A DNA stretch of 10,168 nucleotides from an uncultured Paracoccaceae bacterium (GCA_937907485.1 CALESR010000305.1:1-10168); one strand, 5' to 3'; numbered from the stretch's first letter, positions 1-7,417 are shown. Numbers and translations: made by a program. The notes: generated from the letters alone by a model not told the origin.

Positions 1-788
1 CGGTCTATGACACGACGATCGGCTGGCGCTTTGTCAATCCGGCGATGAAGGCGGCGCATGGCATCGATTCCATGCCGCAGACGGCGGATAATGTGGCGGC
101 GGATTGGGGCGTGTCGCGCGCCGATCAGGACGCCTTTGCGCTGCGCAGCCAGATGAAATGGGCGGCGGCGCAGGCGGCGGGGCGGTTTGCCGATGAAATC
201 GCGCCGGTGACGATAGCCTCGCGCAAGGGGCAGGTGGTGGTCGATACCGACGAGCACCCGCGCACCGACATCACCGCCGAGGCGCTGGCCAAGCTGAAGG
301 GCGTCAACGGCGCTGACCTCAGCGTGACCGCGGGCAATGCCAGCGGCGTCAACGACGGGGCGGCGGCGCTGCTGGTGGCCTCCGAGGCGGCGGCACTGGC
401 GCAGGGGCTGACCCCGCGCGCGCGGATCGTCGGCATGGCGGCGGCGGGTGTGCACCCCCGCGTGATGGGCGTGGGCCCGGTGCCAGCGGTGCGCAAGCTG
501 CTGGCGCGCACCGGGCTGACGCTGCACCAGATGGATGTGATCGAGCTGAACGAGGCCTTTGCCGCGCAGGGCCTTGCCGTGCTGCGCGATCTGGGGCTGG
601 GGGATGATGACCCCCGGGTCAACCCCTTGGGCGGGGCGATTGCCATCGGGCACCCGCTGGGAATGTCGGGCGCGCGGATGGCGGGTTCGGCGATGTGGCA
701 ATTGCAGCGCTCAGGCGGGCGCTATGCGCTGTGCACGATGTGCGTGGGTGTGGGTCAGGGCATCGCCTTGATCCTTGAGCGGGTCTGA
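1..788 (+). CDS. paaJ: 3-oxoadipyl-CoA / 3-oxo-5,6-dehydrosuberyl-CoA thiolase, 3' part
   Basis: This is a thiolase-family acyltransferase that cleaves 3-oxo-5,6-dehydrosuberyl-CoA and 3-oxoadipyl-CoA with CoA in the last steps of phenylacetate breakdown. The reading frame is open from base 3 and begins VYDTTIGWRFVNP, so the gene starts upstream of the window; the ATG at base 45 is internal. About 261 codons are visible of roughly 400 usual for the family, and the nucleophilic Cys of the N-terminal half is therefore missing. Seen here are NEAFAAQ, the GGAIAIGHPLG box with the catalytic His at codon 651-653, and the C-terminal CVGVGQG box whose general-base Cys is codon 741-743. DSMPQTADNVA resembles the PaaJ/PcaF branch. 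It stops 15 bases before paaA, so it is the upstream member of the paa operon. PcaF of the protocatechuate pathway is nearly identical in sequence; the name paaJ rests on context. Confidence 0.93.
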   Translation, partial: VYDTTIGWRFVNPAMKAAHGIDSMPQTADNVAADWGVSRADQDAFALRSQMKWAAAQAAGRFADEIAPVTIASRKGQVVVDTDEHPRTDITAEALAKLKGVNGADLSVTAGNASGVNDGAAALLVASEAAALAQGLTPRARIVGMAAAGVHPRVMGVGPVPAVRKLLARTGLTLHQMDVIELNEAFAAQGLAVLRDLGLGDDDPRVNPLGGAIAIGHPLGMSGARMAGSAMWQLQRSGGRYALCTMCVGVGQGIALILERV

Positions 789-791
789 CAG

Positions 792-796
792 GGAGG
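792..796 (+). promoter_or_regulatory. ribosome binding site of paaA
   Basis: GGAGG lies seven bases before the ATG at 804. It is the strongest Shine-Dalgarno match in the operon and fixes the paaA start. It suggests that paaA, the catalytic subunit gene, is translated independently rather than by coupling from paaJ. Confidence 0.8.
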
Positions 797-803
797 AACG
801 GCG

Positions 804-1781
804 ATGTATGCGCAGATGGTGAAATCCGAGGCGACGAACGAAGACCCCGCGCTGCTGGCCGCCTTTCAGGCGCGCATCGACGCGGGCGAAAAGATCGAGC
901 CCAAGGACTGGATGCCCGAGGGGTATCGGCAGACGCTGATCCGCCAGATCGGCCAGCACGCGCACAGCGAGGTGGTCGGCCAATTGCCCGAGGGCAACTG
1001 GATCACCCGCGCCCCGACGCTGGAGCGCAAGGCGATCCTGCTGGCCAAGGTGCAGGACGAGGCGGGCCACGGCCTGTATCTGTACTGCGCCGCCGAGACG
1101 CTGGGCGTGTCGCGCGACGACCTGACCGAGGCCCTGCTGGCCGGCAAGATGAAATACTCGTCGATCTTCAACTATCCGACGCTGAACTGGGCCGATATCG
1201 GCGCGGTCGGCTGGCTGGTCGATGGCGCGGCGATCGTCAATCAGGTGGCGCTGCAGCGCACCTCGTTCGGCCCCTATGCCCGTGCGATGGTGCGCATCTG
1301 CAAGGAAGAGAGTTTCCACGCGCGGCAGGGCTATCACGCGATCATGCAGATGGCCTTTGGCACGCCCGAGCAAAAGGCGATGGCGCAGGACGCGGTGAAC
1401 CGGCTGTGGTTCCCGGCGATGATGATGTTCGGTCCCTCGGACAAGGATTCCGTGCATTCGGCGCAGTCGATGGCCTGGAAGATCAAGATCAACACCAATG
1501 ACGAGCTGCGGCAGAAATTCGTCGATCAGACGGTGCCGCAGATCCTGTATCTGGGGCTGGACCTGCCCGATCCGGGGTTGGTCTGGAACGAGGCGCGCGG
1601 GCATTACGATTTCACCGAGCCCGACTGGTCGGAATTCTATGACGTGCTCAAGGGCAATGGCCCGTGCAACGCCGACCGGATGGCGGCGCGGCAAAAGGCG
1701 TGGGACGACGGCGCGTGGTTCCGCGACGGATTGATGGCGCATGCCCGCAAGGCGGCGGCGCGCAAGATGGCAGCCGAATAA
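804..1781 (+). CDS. paaA: 1,2-phenylacetyl-CoA epoxidase, catalytic di-iron subunit PaaA
   Basis: PaaA is the oxygenase subunit of the cytoplasmic PaaABCE complex, which converts phenylacetyl-CoA to its ring-1,2-epoxide using O2 and electrons from PaaE. The product is 325 residues, slightly longer than the roughly 309 of E. coli, with a lysine/alanine-rich C-terminal tail. Ferritin-fold di-iron ligand candidates are visible: E56 in the HSEVVGQLPEGNW segment, E86 and H89 in QDEAGHG, D140 in GWLVDGAAIVNQ, and E169 with H172 in KEESFHARQGY. The two E-x-x-H motifs are intact. The start is set by a strong GGAGG. A 53-base gap containing a GC-rich hairpin separates it from paaB, the longest gap inside this cluster. 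Ligand numbering comes from reading motifs, not from an alignment. Confidence 0.97.
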   Translation: MYAQMVKSEATNEDPALLAAFQARIDAGEKIEPKDWMPEGYRQTLIRQIGQHAHSEVVGQLPEGNWITRAPTLERKAILLAKVQDEAGHGLYLYCAAETLGVSRDDLTEALLAGKMKYSSIFNYPTLNWADIGAVGWLVDGAAIVNQVALQRTSFGPYARAMVRICKEESFHARQGYHAIMQMAFGTPEQKAMAQDAVNRLWFPAMMMFGPSDKDSVHSAQSMAWKIKINTNDELRQKFVDQTVPQILYLGLDLPDPGLVWNEARGHYDFTEPDWSEFYDVLKGNGPCNADRMAARQKAWDDGAWFRDGLMAHARKAAARKMAAE

Positions 1782-1800
1782 GGTGGGGAGTCCCCCCGCC
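1782..1800 (+). other. GC-rich hairpin between paaA and paaB
   Basis: Directly after the paaA stop codon, GGTGGGG (1782-1788) can pair with CCCCGCC (1794-1800), giving seven pairs including one G-T, around a five-base loop. No T-run follows, so it is not a standard terminator. It could protect the 3' end of a paaJA transcript or reduce read-through into paaBCDE. This role is inferred from position alone. Confidence 0.4.
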
Positions 1801-1834
1801 GAGTGTAGTTTCAGCAAGATGAAAGGGCCGGGTC

Positions 1835-2119
1835 ATGTCGAATGAATGGCCACTATGGGAAGTCTTCATCCGGGGTCAGCACGGGCTGAACCACCGCCAT
1901 GTCGGCAGCCTGCACGCGCCGGATGCCGAACTGGCGATCCGCCATGCCCGCGATGTCTATACGCGGCGCAACGAGGGGGTCAGCATCTGGGTGGTGCCCT
2001 CGGCGCAGATCACCGCCTCGGCGCCGGGCGACAAGGGGCCGCTGTTCGAGCCCTCGAACGCCAAGGTTTACCGGCACCCGACATTTTACGACATTCCCGA
2101 TGAAGTGGGGCATATGTGA
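1835..2119 (+). CDS. paaB: 1,2-phenylacetyl-CoA epoxidase subunit PaaB
   Basis: PaaB is the small structural subunit of the phenylacetyl-CoA epoxidase. In E. coli it bridges PaaAC units and is needed for activity. The 94 residues match the family length (about 95). The beginning, MSNEWPLWEVFIRGQHGLNHRHVGSLHAPDA split over its first 31 residues, is typical, as is the AxxNARDVYTRR-like helix seen here as AIRHARDVYTRRNEGVSIWVV. No cofactor site is expected or seen. The ATG at 1835 has a weak purine-rich GAAAGG upstream. The stop codon overlaps the paaC start by one base (TGATG), which implies translational coupling of PaaB and PaaC. Confidence 0.95.
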   Translation: MSNEWPLWEVFIRGQHGLNHRHVGSLHAPDAELAIRHARDVYTRRNEGVSIWVVPSAQITASAPGDKGPLFEPSNAKVYRHPTFYDIPDEVGHM

Positions 2120-2967
2120 TGGCTCCGGCAATGTCTGACATCATGACGCCCGATGCCGCCGAGTTGGCGCGTGTGGCGCCGGGCCATGGCAAGGCGGCGG
2201 CCGAGTCCGTCTCGCCCGAGCGCGACCTGTTCGTCGGTCTGACAAGACTGGGCGACAACACCTTGATTCTGGGGCATCGGGTGTCCGAATGGTGCGGGCA
2301 TTCGCCGATCCTCGAAGAGGATATCGCGCTGGCCAACATGGCGCTGGACCTGATCGGCCAGACGCAGTTGTGGCTGGGGCTGGCGGGGCAGGTCGAGGGG
2401 GCGGGGCGCGATGCCGATGCGCTGGCCTTCCGGCGTGACGCATGGGACTTTCGCAACCTCCTGCTGGTCGAGCGGCCGAATGGCGATTTCGGCCATACGC
2501 TGATGCGGCAGTTCCTGTTCGACGCCTGGCACCAGCCGATGCTGGCGGCGCTGCAAGGATCGAGTGATGCGCGCATCGCCGAGATCGCCGCCAAGGCCGC
2601 CAAGGAGGTTGCCTATCACGTCGAGCGCTCGGCTGATCTGGTGATCCGGCTGGGCGACGGCACCGAGGACAGCCACCAGCGGATGCAGGCGGCGCTGGAG
2701 GCCCTGTGGCCCTATACCGGCGAGATGTTTCTGGGCGATCCCACTGACGCGCGGCTGGCCGAGGCCGGGGTGATGCCCGCGCCCGAGGGTTTGCGCGCGC
2801 CGTGGGAGGCGAGTGTGACTGCGGTTCTGGCCGAGGCGACGCTGGTGCGACCGGCCAGCGCCTTTGCCCACAAGGGCGGCAAGCAGGGGCGCCACACCGA
2901 ACACATGGGGCATCTGCTGACCTCGATGCAGTGGCTGCAGCGGTCCTATCCGGGCGCCAAGTGGTAA
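2119..2967 (+). CDS. paaC: 1,2-phenylacetyl-CoA epoxidase structural subunit PaaC
   Basis: PaaC is the ferritin-fold partner of PaaA; in the E. coli complex it is structural and does not carry the di-iron centre. Family marks are LGDNTLILGHRVSEWCGHSP near residues 44-63, LANMALDLIGQTQLWLGLAG, LLLVERPNGDFGHTLMRQFLFDAWH, and the C-terminal GGKQGRHTEHMGHLLTSMQWLQRSYPG. The ATG at 2119 was chosen because it overlaps the paaB stop in a TGATG arrangement; this gives 282 residues. The LGDN motif then sits about 33 residues further in than in E. coli PaaC (about 248 residues), so either there is an alanine-rich N-terminal extension or translation begins at a later Met (residues 5 or 9 are candidates). 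One base separates its TAA from the paaD ATG. Confidence 0.95.
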   Translation: MAPAMSDIMTPDAAELARVAPGHGKAAAESVSPERDLFVGLTRLGDNTLILGHRVSEWCGHSPILEEDIALANMALDLIGQTQLWLGLAGQVEGAGRDADALAFRRDAWDFRNLLLVERPNGDFGHTLMRQFLFDAWHQPMLAALQGSSDARIAEIAAKAAKEVAYHVERSADLVIRLGDGTEDSHQRMQAALEALWPYTGEMFLGDPTDARLAEAGVMPAPEGLRAPWEASVTAVLAEATLVRPASAFAHKGGKQGRHTEHMGHLLTSMQWLQRSYPGAKW

Positions 2968-2968
2968 G

Positions 2969-3457
2969 ATGAAACCGGCGCTCGATCAGGTCTGGGCGTG
3001 GCTGGGCGAGGTGCCGGACCCCGAGATCCCGGTCATCAGCCTGACCGATCTGGGCATCATCCGCGACATCGTCTGGGAGGGCGAGACGCTGGTGGTGGCG
3101 GTGACGCCGACCTATTCGGGCTGCCCGGCGACCTCGGTCATCAATCTGGAGATCGAGGCCAAGCTGCGGTCAAAAGGCGTGGAAAACCTGAGGCTTGAAC
3201 GCCGGTTGACCCCGCCATGGACCACCGACTGGATCACGCCGTCCGCCCGCGAGGCGTTGAGCGCCTATGGCATCGCGCCCCCGGTGGGGCTGGCCGCGCG
3301 GGTCAACCGGCTGGCGGGTTCTGCACCCGAGGTGGCCTGCCCGCGCTGCGGCGCCGTCGATACCGAACGGGTCAGCCAGTTCGGCTCGACCCCGTGCAAG
3401 GCGGCGTATCGCTGCCGGGCCTGTCTTGAACCCTTTGACTATTTCAAATGCCACTGA
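2969..3457 (+). CDS. paaD: phenylacetyl-CoA epoxidase maturation protein PaaD (MIP18/DUF59 family)
   Basis: PaaD is needed for a functional epoxidase in vivo but is not part of the purified enzyme; it is thought to act in metal-centre assembly of PaaA or PaaE. The 162-residue product has an N-terminal MIP18/DUF59 domain (VPDPEIPVISLTDLGIIRDI, then TPTYSGCPAT with the conserved Cys52). A C-terminal zinc- or Fe-S-ribbon-like cluster follows: C124-x2-C127, C143, C149-x2-C152 and C161. The FGSTPCKAAYRCRACLEPFDYFKC ending is diagnostic of PaaD as opposed to SufT or ApbC-linked MIP18 proteins. The start lies one base after the paaC stop with no clear Shine-Dalgarno, so re-initiation after paaC is likely. 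Its end is 8 bases before the chosen paaE start. Confidence 0.95.
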   Translation: MKPALDQVWAWLGEVPDPEIPVISLTDLGIIRDIVWEGETLVVAVTPTYSGCPATSVINLEIEAKLRSKGVENLRLERRLTPPWTTDWITPSAREALSAYGIAPPVGLAARVNRLAGSAPEVACPRCGAVDTERVSQFGSTPCKAAYRCRACLEPFDYFKCH

Positions 3458-3465
3458 GGAACCCC

Positions 3466-4539
3466 ATGGCCCGTTTCCTGCCCCTGACCGTGACCGAGGT
3501 TCGCCGCGACACCCGTGACGCCGTGGTGGTGACCCTGCGACCGCGCCCCGAGGATGCCGCCCGTTTCGCCTTTACCCAAGGTCAGTATCTGACCTTTCGC
3601 CGCGACTTCGAGGGCGAGGAACTGCGCCGGTCGTATTCGATCTGCGCCGGGCTGGACGAGGGCCTGCTGAAGGTCGGCATCAAGCGGGTCGAGGGCGGCG
3701 CGTTCTCCACCTGGGCCAACGAGGATCTGGCGCCTGGTGCAACGCTGGAGGCGATGCCGCCGGCGGGCAATTTCCACCTGCCGCTGAACCCGGCGGCGGG
3801 GCGGCATTATCTGGGATTTGCCGGCGGATCGGGCATCACGCCGGTGCTGTCGATCCTGAAAACCGTGCTGACGCGCGAGCCGGGATCGCGGTTCACGCTG
3901 GTCTATGCCAACCGTCAGGTCAACTCGATCATGTTCCGCGAGGAGCTGGAGGACTTGAAGAATTCCTACCTTGGGCGCCTGTCGGTGATCCATGTTCTCG
4001 AGGCGGAAGGGCAAGAAATCGACCTGTTCACCGGGCGGGTGGATGAGGAGAAGATGCAGGCGCTGTTCACCCATTGGGTCGATCCGGCCTCGGTCGATGC
4101 GGCGTTCATCTGTGGCCCCGAGCCGATGATGCTGACCATCGCGCGCAGTCTGAAGGCGCAGGGCCTGAGCGACGCGCAGATCAAGTTCGAGCTGTTCGCC
4201 TCTGGCCAGCCCGGCCGCGCGCGGCACAAGGCTGTCAGCGCCAGCGCCGACAGCGGTGAGGCCTGCGAGGCAACGGTGACGCTGGACGGCACGACGCGGG
4301 TGTTCCGGATGCCGAAAACCGGCGAAAGCCTGCTGGACGCGGCACTGGCGAACCGGATCGACGCACCCTATGCCTGCAAGGCCGGGGTCTGTTCGACCTG
4401 CCGCGCCAAGGTGATCGAGGGCGAGGTCGAGATGCTGTCGAACCACGCGCTCGAAGATTACGAAGTGCGGCAGGGCTATGTGCTGACCTGTCAGTGCTAT
4501 CCGTTGTCCGACCGCATCACCGTCTCCTATGACCAGTGA
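3466..4539 (+). CDS. paaE: phenylacetyl-CoA epoxidase reductase PaaE (FAD, NADPH, 2Fe-2S)
   Basis: PaaE feeds electrons from NAD(P)H through FAD and a plant-type [2Fe-2S] centre to the PaaA di-iron site. The domains are in reductase-then-ferredoxin order. The FAD site is R55-S-Y-S58, the nucleotide-binding loop is G120-G-S-G-I-T-P126, a CGPEPMM motif precedes the linker, and a C-terminal ferredoxin domain has C304-x4-C309-x2-C312-x29-C342, the exact plant-type spacing. At 357 residues the length matches E. coli PaaE (356). The ATG at 3466 was preferred to the in-frame ATG at 3448: GAGGA sits five bases before 3466, the later start gives the usual MxxFxxLTVxxV beginning, and the earlier one would overlap paaD. 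Confidence 0.96.
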   Translation: MARFLPLTVTEVRRDTRDAVVVTLRPRPEDAARFAFTQGQYLTFRRDFEGEELRRSYSICAGLDEGLLKVGIKRVEGGAFSTWANEDLAPGATLEAMPPAGNFHLPLNPAAGRHYLGFAGGSGITPVLSILKTVLTREPGSRFTLVYANRQVNSIMFREELEDLKNSYLGRLSVIHVLEAEGQEIDLFTGRVDEEKMQALFTHWVDPASVDAAFICGPEPMMLTIARSLKAQGLSDAQIKFELFASGQPGRARHKAVSASADSGEACEATVTLDGTTRVFRMPKTGESLLDAALANRIDAPYACKAGVCSTCRAKVIEGEVEMLSNHALEDYEVRQGYVLTCQCYPLSDRITVSYDQ

Positions 4540-4546
4540 GGGCCCC

Positions 4547-5311
4547 ATGAGCGAGCAGCAAGGCGAGATGAGCATCGAGGACTATCTGGCGCATGGCGGG
4601 AAACTGACCTCGCCGGGCAATGTGCCCGCGCGCTATCGTGGCGAATTGCTGCGGATGATGGCGTCGTTTGTCGACAGCGAATTGGCGGCCTCGGCCGGGT
4701 TCGCCGATTCGATCAATGACGCGCCGGGTATCAAAAGTCGCATCGCGGCGGCGCGGATCACGCTGGAAAAGGCGGATCATGCAGAAAAAGTGCTGGCGGT
4801 GATGACCGAGTTCGGTGTCGATGCCGGGCGGTACGAGGGGGTTCACCCCTGGGCCGCGCGGCTGGAGCGCGATGCCGACATCGGCGCGGTGCGCCACGGC
4901 GGCGACATGCGGCTGAGCGTGTTCCACTATCCCTTGCAGGGCTGGGTGGATGCGGTGGTGATGAATGTGGTGCAGGGGCTGGCGGCCAAGGTGCAATTGG
5001 CCGAGATGGCCGAGGTCAGCTATCAGCCGCTGGCCGAGGTGTTCCGCGCTATCCTGCCGGTGGAAACCCGCCATGCCGAACTGGGACTCGAAGGCTTGGC
5101 GCAGATCGCGCAAAGCCCGGAAGGCCGCGAGGCCGCCGAGGCCAGTCTGGCCTATTGGCGCCCGCGGGTGGCGGCCGGGTTCGGCGCGGTCAACTCGGCC
5201 CGGCATGAGCGTCTTGCCCAGTTGGGCCTGCGCCATCGCTCGAACGCGGCCCTGCTGGCCGATTGGGAGGGCGCGCTGAGCGCTGCCCTCGCCGACCTGA
5301 CGCTGATCTGA
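4547..5311 (+). CDS. PaaA/PaaC-like ferritin-fold protein of unknown role in the paa operon
   Basis: This is a 254-residue protein that appears to be a third member of the phenylacetate catabolic ferritin-like family beside PaaA and PaaC. The segment with GWVDAVVMNVVQ followed by ETRHAELGLEGL resembles GWLVDGAAIVNQ...ESFHARQGYHAI in PaaA. Possible metal ligands are E45 (FVDSELAAS), E74 and H78 (EKADH), D135 (GWVDA), and E173 with H176 (ETRH). The second-helix motif is therefore E-x3-H, with Lys75 where PaaA has Glu. The EWCGH mark of PaaC is absent. The start at 4547 is chosen because GAGGG ends five bases before it, as for paaE; ATGs at 4529 (overlapping paaE) and 4568 are alternatives. It is cotranscribed with paaE (7-base gap) and paaZ (11-base gap). 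It could be an accessory oxygenase, a protective oxidase, or a non-catalytic partner; function is not established here. Confidence 0.85.
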   Translation: MSEQQGEMSIEDYLAHGGKLTSPGNVPARYRGELLRMMASFVDSELAASAGFADSINDAPGIKSRIAAARITLEKADHAEKVLAVMTEFGVDAGRYEGVHPWAARLERDADIGAVRHGGDMRLSVFHYPLQGWVDAVVMNVVQGLAAKVQLAEMAEVSYQPLAEVFRAILPVETRHAELGLEGLAQIAQSPEGREAAEASLAYWRPRVAAGFGAVNSARHERLAQLGLRHRSNAALLADWEGALSAALADLTLI

Positions 5312-5322
5312 AAGGCCCCGCC

Positions 5323-7371
5323 ATGAGCGCATCGACCCCGCCCGCCCTGAAAAGCTATATCTGTGGTGAATGGATCGCGGGGGCGCGCGACGGCGCGGTG
5401 CTGCGCGACGCGGGCACCGGGGCGCCGGTGGCGCGCATCGACGCCAGCGGTCTCGACATGGCGGGCGCGCTGGAGCATGGCCGCCGCGCCGGGGCCGCGC
5501 TGCGTGCGATGAGTTTCCACCAGCGCGCTGAGCTGCTGAAGGCGCTGGGCAAGGCGCTGAGCGAGGGCAAGGCGGCGCTGCATGCGCTGTCCCTGGCCAC
5601 CGGCGCCACGCCGCGCGACGGGCTGGTGGATATCGAGGGCGGGATTCACACGCTGTTCAGCTATTCCAGTCAGGGCCGGCGCGAGTTGCCCAATACGCGC
5701 GTGCTGGTCGAAGGGCCGGTCGAGGCGCTGTCGAAGGACAACAGCTTCAGCGCGCAGCATATCCTGACGCCGCTGCAGGGCGTGGCGGTGCATATCAACG
5801 CCTTCAATTTTCCGGTCTGGGGCATGCTGGAGAAGCTGGCGCCGACGCTGCTGGCCGGGATGCCCGCAATCATCAAGCCCGCCTCGCAGACCGCCTATCT
5901 GACCGAGGCGGCGGTGCGGCAGATCGTGGCGACCGGCCTGTTGCCCGAGGGGGCGCTGCAACTGATCTGCGGCTCGACCGGCGATCTTTTGGACCATGTG
6001 ACGGCGCAGGATGTGGTGACCTTTACCGGCAGCGCGGGCACCGGGCGGATGCTGCGGACCTCGCGGGCGATCGTGGACAACGCGGTGCGCTTCACGATGG
6101 AGGCCGACAGTCTGAACGCCTGCGTGCTGGGCCCGGATGCGGTGGCCGGGACGCCGGAGTTTGACCTGTTCGTCAAGGAAATCGTGCGGGAGATGACGGT
6201 GAAGGCGGGGCAGAAATGCACGGCCATTCGCCGGGTGATGGTGCCGCGCACGCAGGTGCAGGCGGTGGTGACGGCGCTGGGCGCGGCGCTGGCCAAGGTG
6301 CCGGTGGGCCTGCCGTCGGACGAGGGCGCACGCATGGGGGCGCTGGCCTCGATGGCGCAGCGCGACGAGGTGCGCGCGCGCATCCGCGAGTTGGCGCAGG
6401 ATTCCGAGGTGGTCTGGGGCAACCCTGACGCGGTGTCGCTGGTCTCGGGCGACCCGGACGAGGGCGCGTTCCTGAACCCGGTGGTTCTGTATTGCGACCG
6501 GCCCGATACGGCGCGGGCGGTGCATGATGTCGAGGCCTTTGGCCCGGTATCGACGGTGATGGCCTATGACGATCTCGACGAGGCAATCGCGCTGACGCAC
6601 CGCGGCAAGGGCTCGCTGGCGGCGTCGGTGTTCACCGATTCGGCGGCGGTGGCCGAGGCGGCGGTGCTGGGCATGGCGCCGTTCCACGGGCGCATCCTGA
6701 TCGGCAACCGGGCCAGCGCGAAATCGAGCACCGGGCACGGCGCGCCGCTGCCCAATCTGGTGCATGGCGGCCCCGGACGGGCCGGCGGCGGCGAGGAGAT
6801 GGGCGGCATCCGCGGCGTCAAGCATTTCATGCAGCGCACGGCGGTGCAGGGCGCGCCGGGCCTGCTGGGCGCCGTCACCGGCCGCTGGAGCGCCGGAGCG
6901 CCCACGCGCGAGGGCGAACATCCGTTCCGCAAGTCGCTGGAAACGCTGCGGATCGGCGACCGGGTGGTGACGCCGACGCGGCAGGTGACGCTGGAGGATA
7001 TCGAGCATTTCGCCGAGTTCACCGGCGATACCTTTTACGCCCATATGGACGAGGCGGCGGCCAAGGCGAACCCGTTCTTTGATGGCCGCGTAGCGCATGG
7101 CTATCTGATCGTCAGCTTTGCCGCCGGGTTGTTCGTGCAGCCCGATCCGGGGCCGGTGCTGGCCAATTACGGCGTCGATGCTCTGCGGTTCCTGACGCCG
7201 GTTTACCCCGGCGACACGCTGGGCGTCGTGCTGACCTGCAAGGAGATCAACCCGCGCGAAAACGCCGGTCACGCCGAGGTGCGCTGGGATTGTGTGGTGT
7301 CGAACCAGCACGGCGCCCCGGTGGCGACGTATGACGTGCTGACGATGGTGGCGAAGGTTTGGCCGATGTGA
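5323..7371 (+). CDS. paaZ: bifunctional oxepin-CoA hydrolase / aldehyde dehydrogenase PaaZ
   Basis: PaaZ hydrolyses the oxepin-CoA ring with a C-terminal MaoC-type hydratase domain and oxidises the resulting semialdehyde with an N-terminal NADP-dependent aldehyde dehydrogenase domain, giving 3-oxo-5,6-dehydrosuberyl-CoA. The 682 residues match E. coli PaaZ (681). In the dehydrogenase domain NAFNFPVWG and FTGSAGTG are present; the general base is E260 (FTMEADSLN) and the nucleophile C299 (GQKCTAIRR), the same 39-residue spacing as E256/C295 in E. coli. The hydratase domain carries D569 and H574 in TGDTFYAHMD, then FDGRVAHGYLIVS. The start at 5323 has AAAGG seven bases upstream; an upstream in-frame ATG at 5263 would extend into the preceding gene and is rejected. 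It appears to be the last gene of the operon, facing a convergent gene across a palindromic repeat. Confidence 0.97.
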   Translation: MSASTPPALKSYICGEWIAGARDGAVLRDAGTGAPVARIDASGLDMAGALEHGRRAGAALRAMSFHQRAELLKALGKALSEGKAALHALSLATGATPRDGLVDIEGGIHTLFSYSSQGRRELPNTRVLVEGPVEALSKDNSFSAQHILTPLQGVAVHINAFNFPVWGMLEKLAPTLLAGMPAIIKPASQTAYLTEAAVRQIVATGLLPEGALQLICGSTGDLLDHVTAQDVVTFTGSAGTGRMLRTSRAIVDNAVRFTMEADSLNACVLGPDAVAGTPEFDLFVKEIVREMTVKAGQKCTAIRRVMVPRTQVQAVVTALGAALAKVPVGLPSDEGARMGALASMAQRDEVRARIRELAQDSEVVWGNPDAVSLVSGDPDEGAFLNPVVLYCDRPDTARAVHDVEAFGPVSTVMAYDDLDEAIALTHRGKGSLAASVFTDSAAVAEAAVLGMAPFHGRILIGNRASAKSSTGHGAPLPNLVHGGPGRAGGGEEMGGIRGVKHFMQRTAVQGAPGLLGAVTGRWSAGAPTREGEHPFRKSLETLRIGDRVVTPTRQVTLEDIEHFAEFTGDTFYAHMDEAAAKANPFFDGRVAHGYLIVSFAAGLFVQPDPGPVLANYGVDALRFLTPVYPGDTLGVVLTCKEINPRENAGHAEVRWDCVVSNQHGAPVATYDVLTMVAKVWPM

Positions 7372-7393
7372 CGGGCTTGGGGCGTGAGCGGGT

Positions 7394-7417
7394 GGTGCGT
7401 GCGAGCACGCACCCTAC
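7394..7417 (+). repeat. palindromic repeat, first copy
   Basis: GGTGCGTGC, two bases, GCACGCACC (7394-7413) is a perfect 9-bp palindrome followed by CTAC. It lies 22 bases after the paaZ stop. The whole 24-base unit matches the reverse complement of the second copy with a single mismatch in the two-base centre. It looks like a REP-type intergenic element. Confidence 0.85.

Noticed and set aside
711..1817. Long minus-strand open frame antisense to paaA
   Set aside because: Same reason: low-complexity Arg/His-rich translation opposite a well-recognised gene.
2116..2118. GTG as the start of paaC
   Set aside because: The ATG immediately after it overlaps the paaB stop in the common TGATG form, so GTG is not needed.
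3448..3465. Upstream ATG for paaE
   Set aside because: It overlaps the end of paaD, has no ribosome site and adds residues not found in the family; the ATG at 3466 has GAGGA at good spacing.
3439..4575. Minus-strand open frame antisense to paaE
   Set aside because: A shadow of paaE; no motif, and the composition is typical of antisense translation.
5263..5322. Upstream ATG that would lengthen PaaZ by 20 residues
   Set aside because: It lies inside the preceding gene, and the start at 5323 gives the expected length and a good ribosome site.
5152..7311. Very long minus-strand open frame antisense to paaZ
   Set aside because: It is rich in Arg, His and Gln as expected for a complementary-strand shadow of a high-GC gene, has no family motifs, and paaZ on the other strand is certain.
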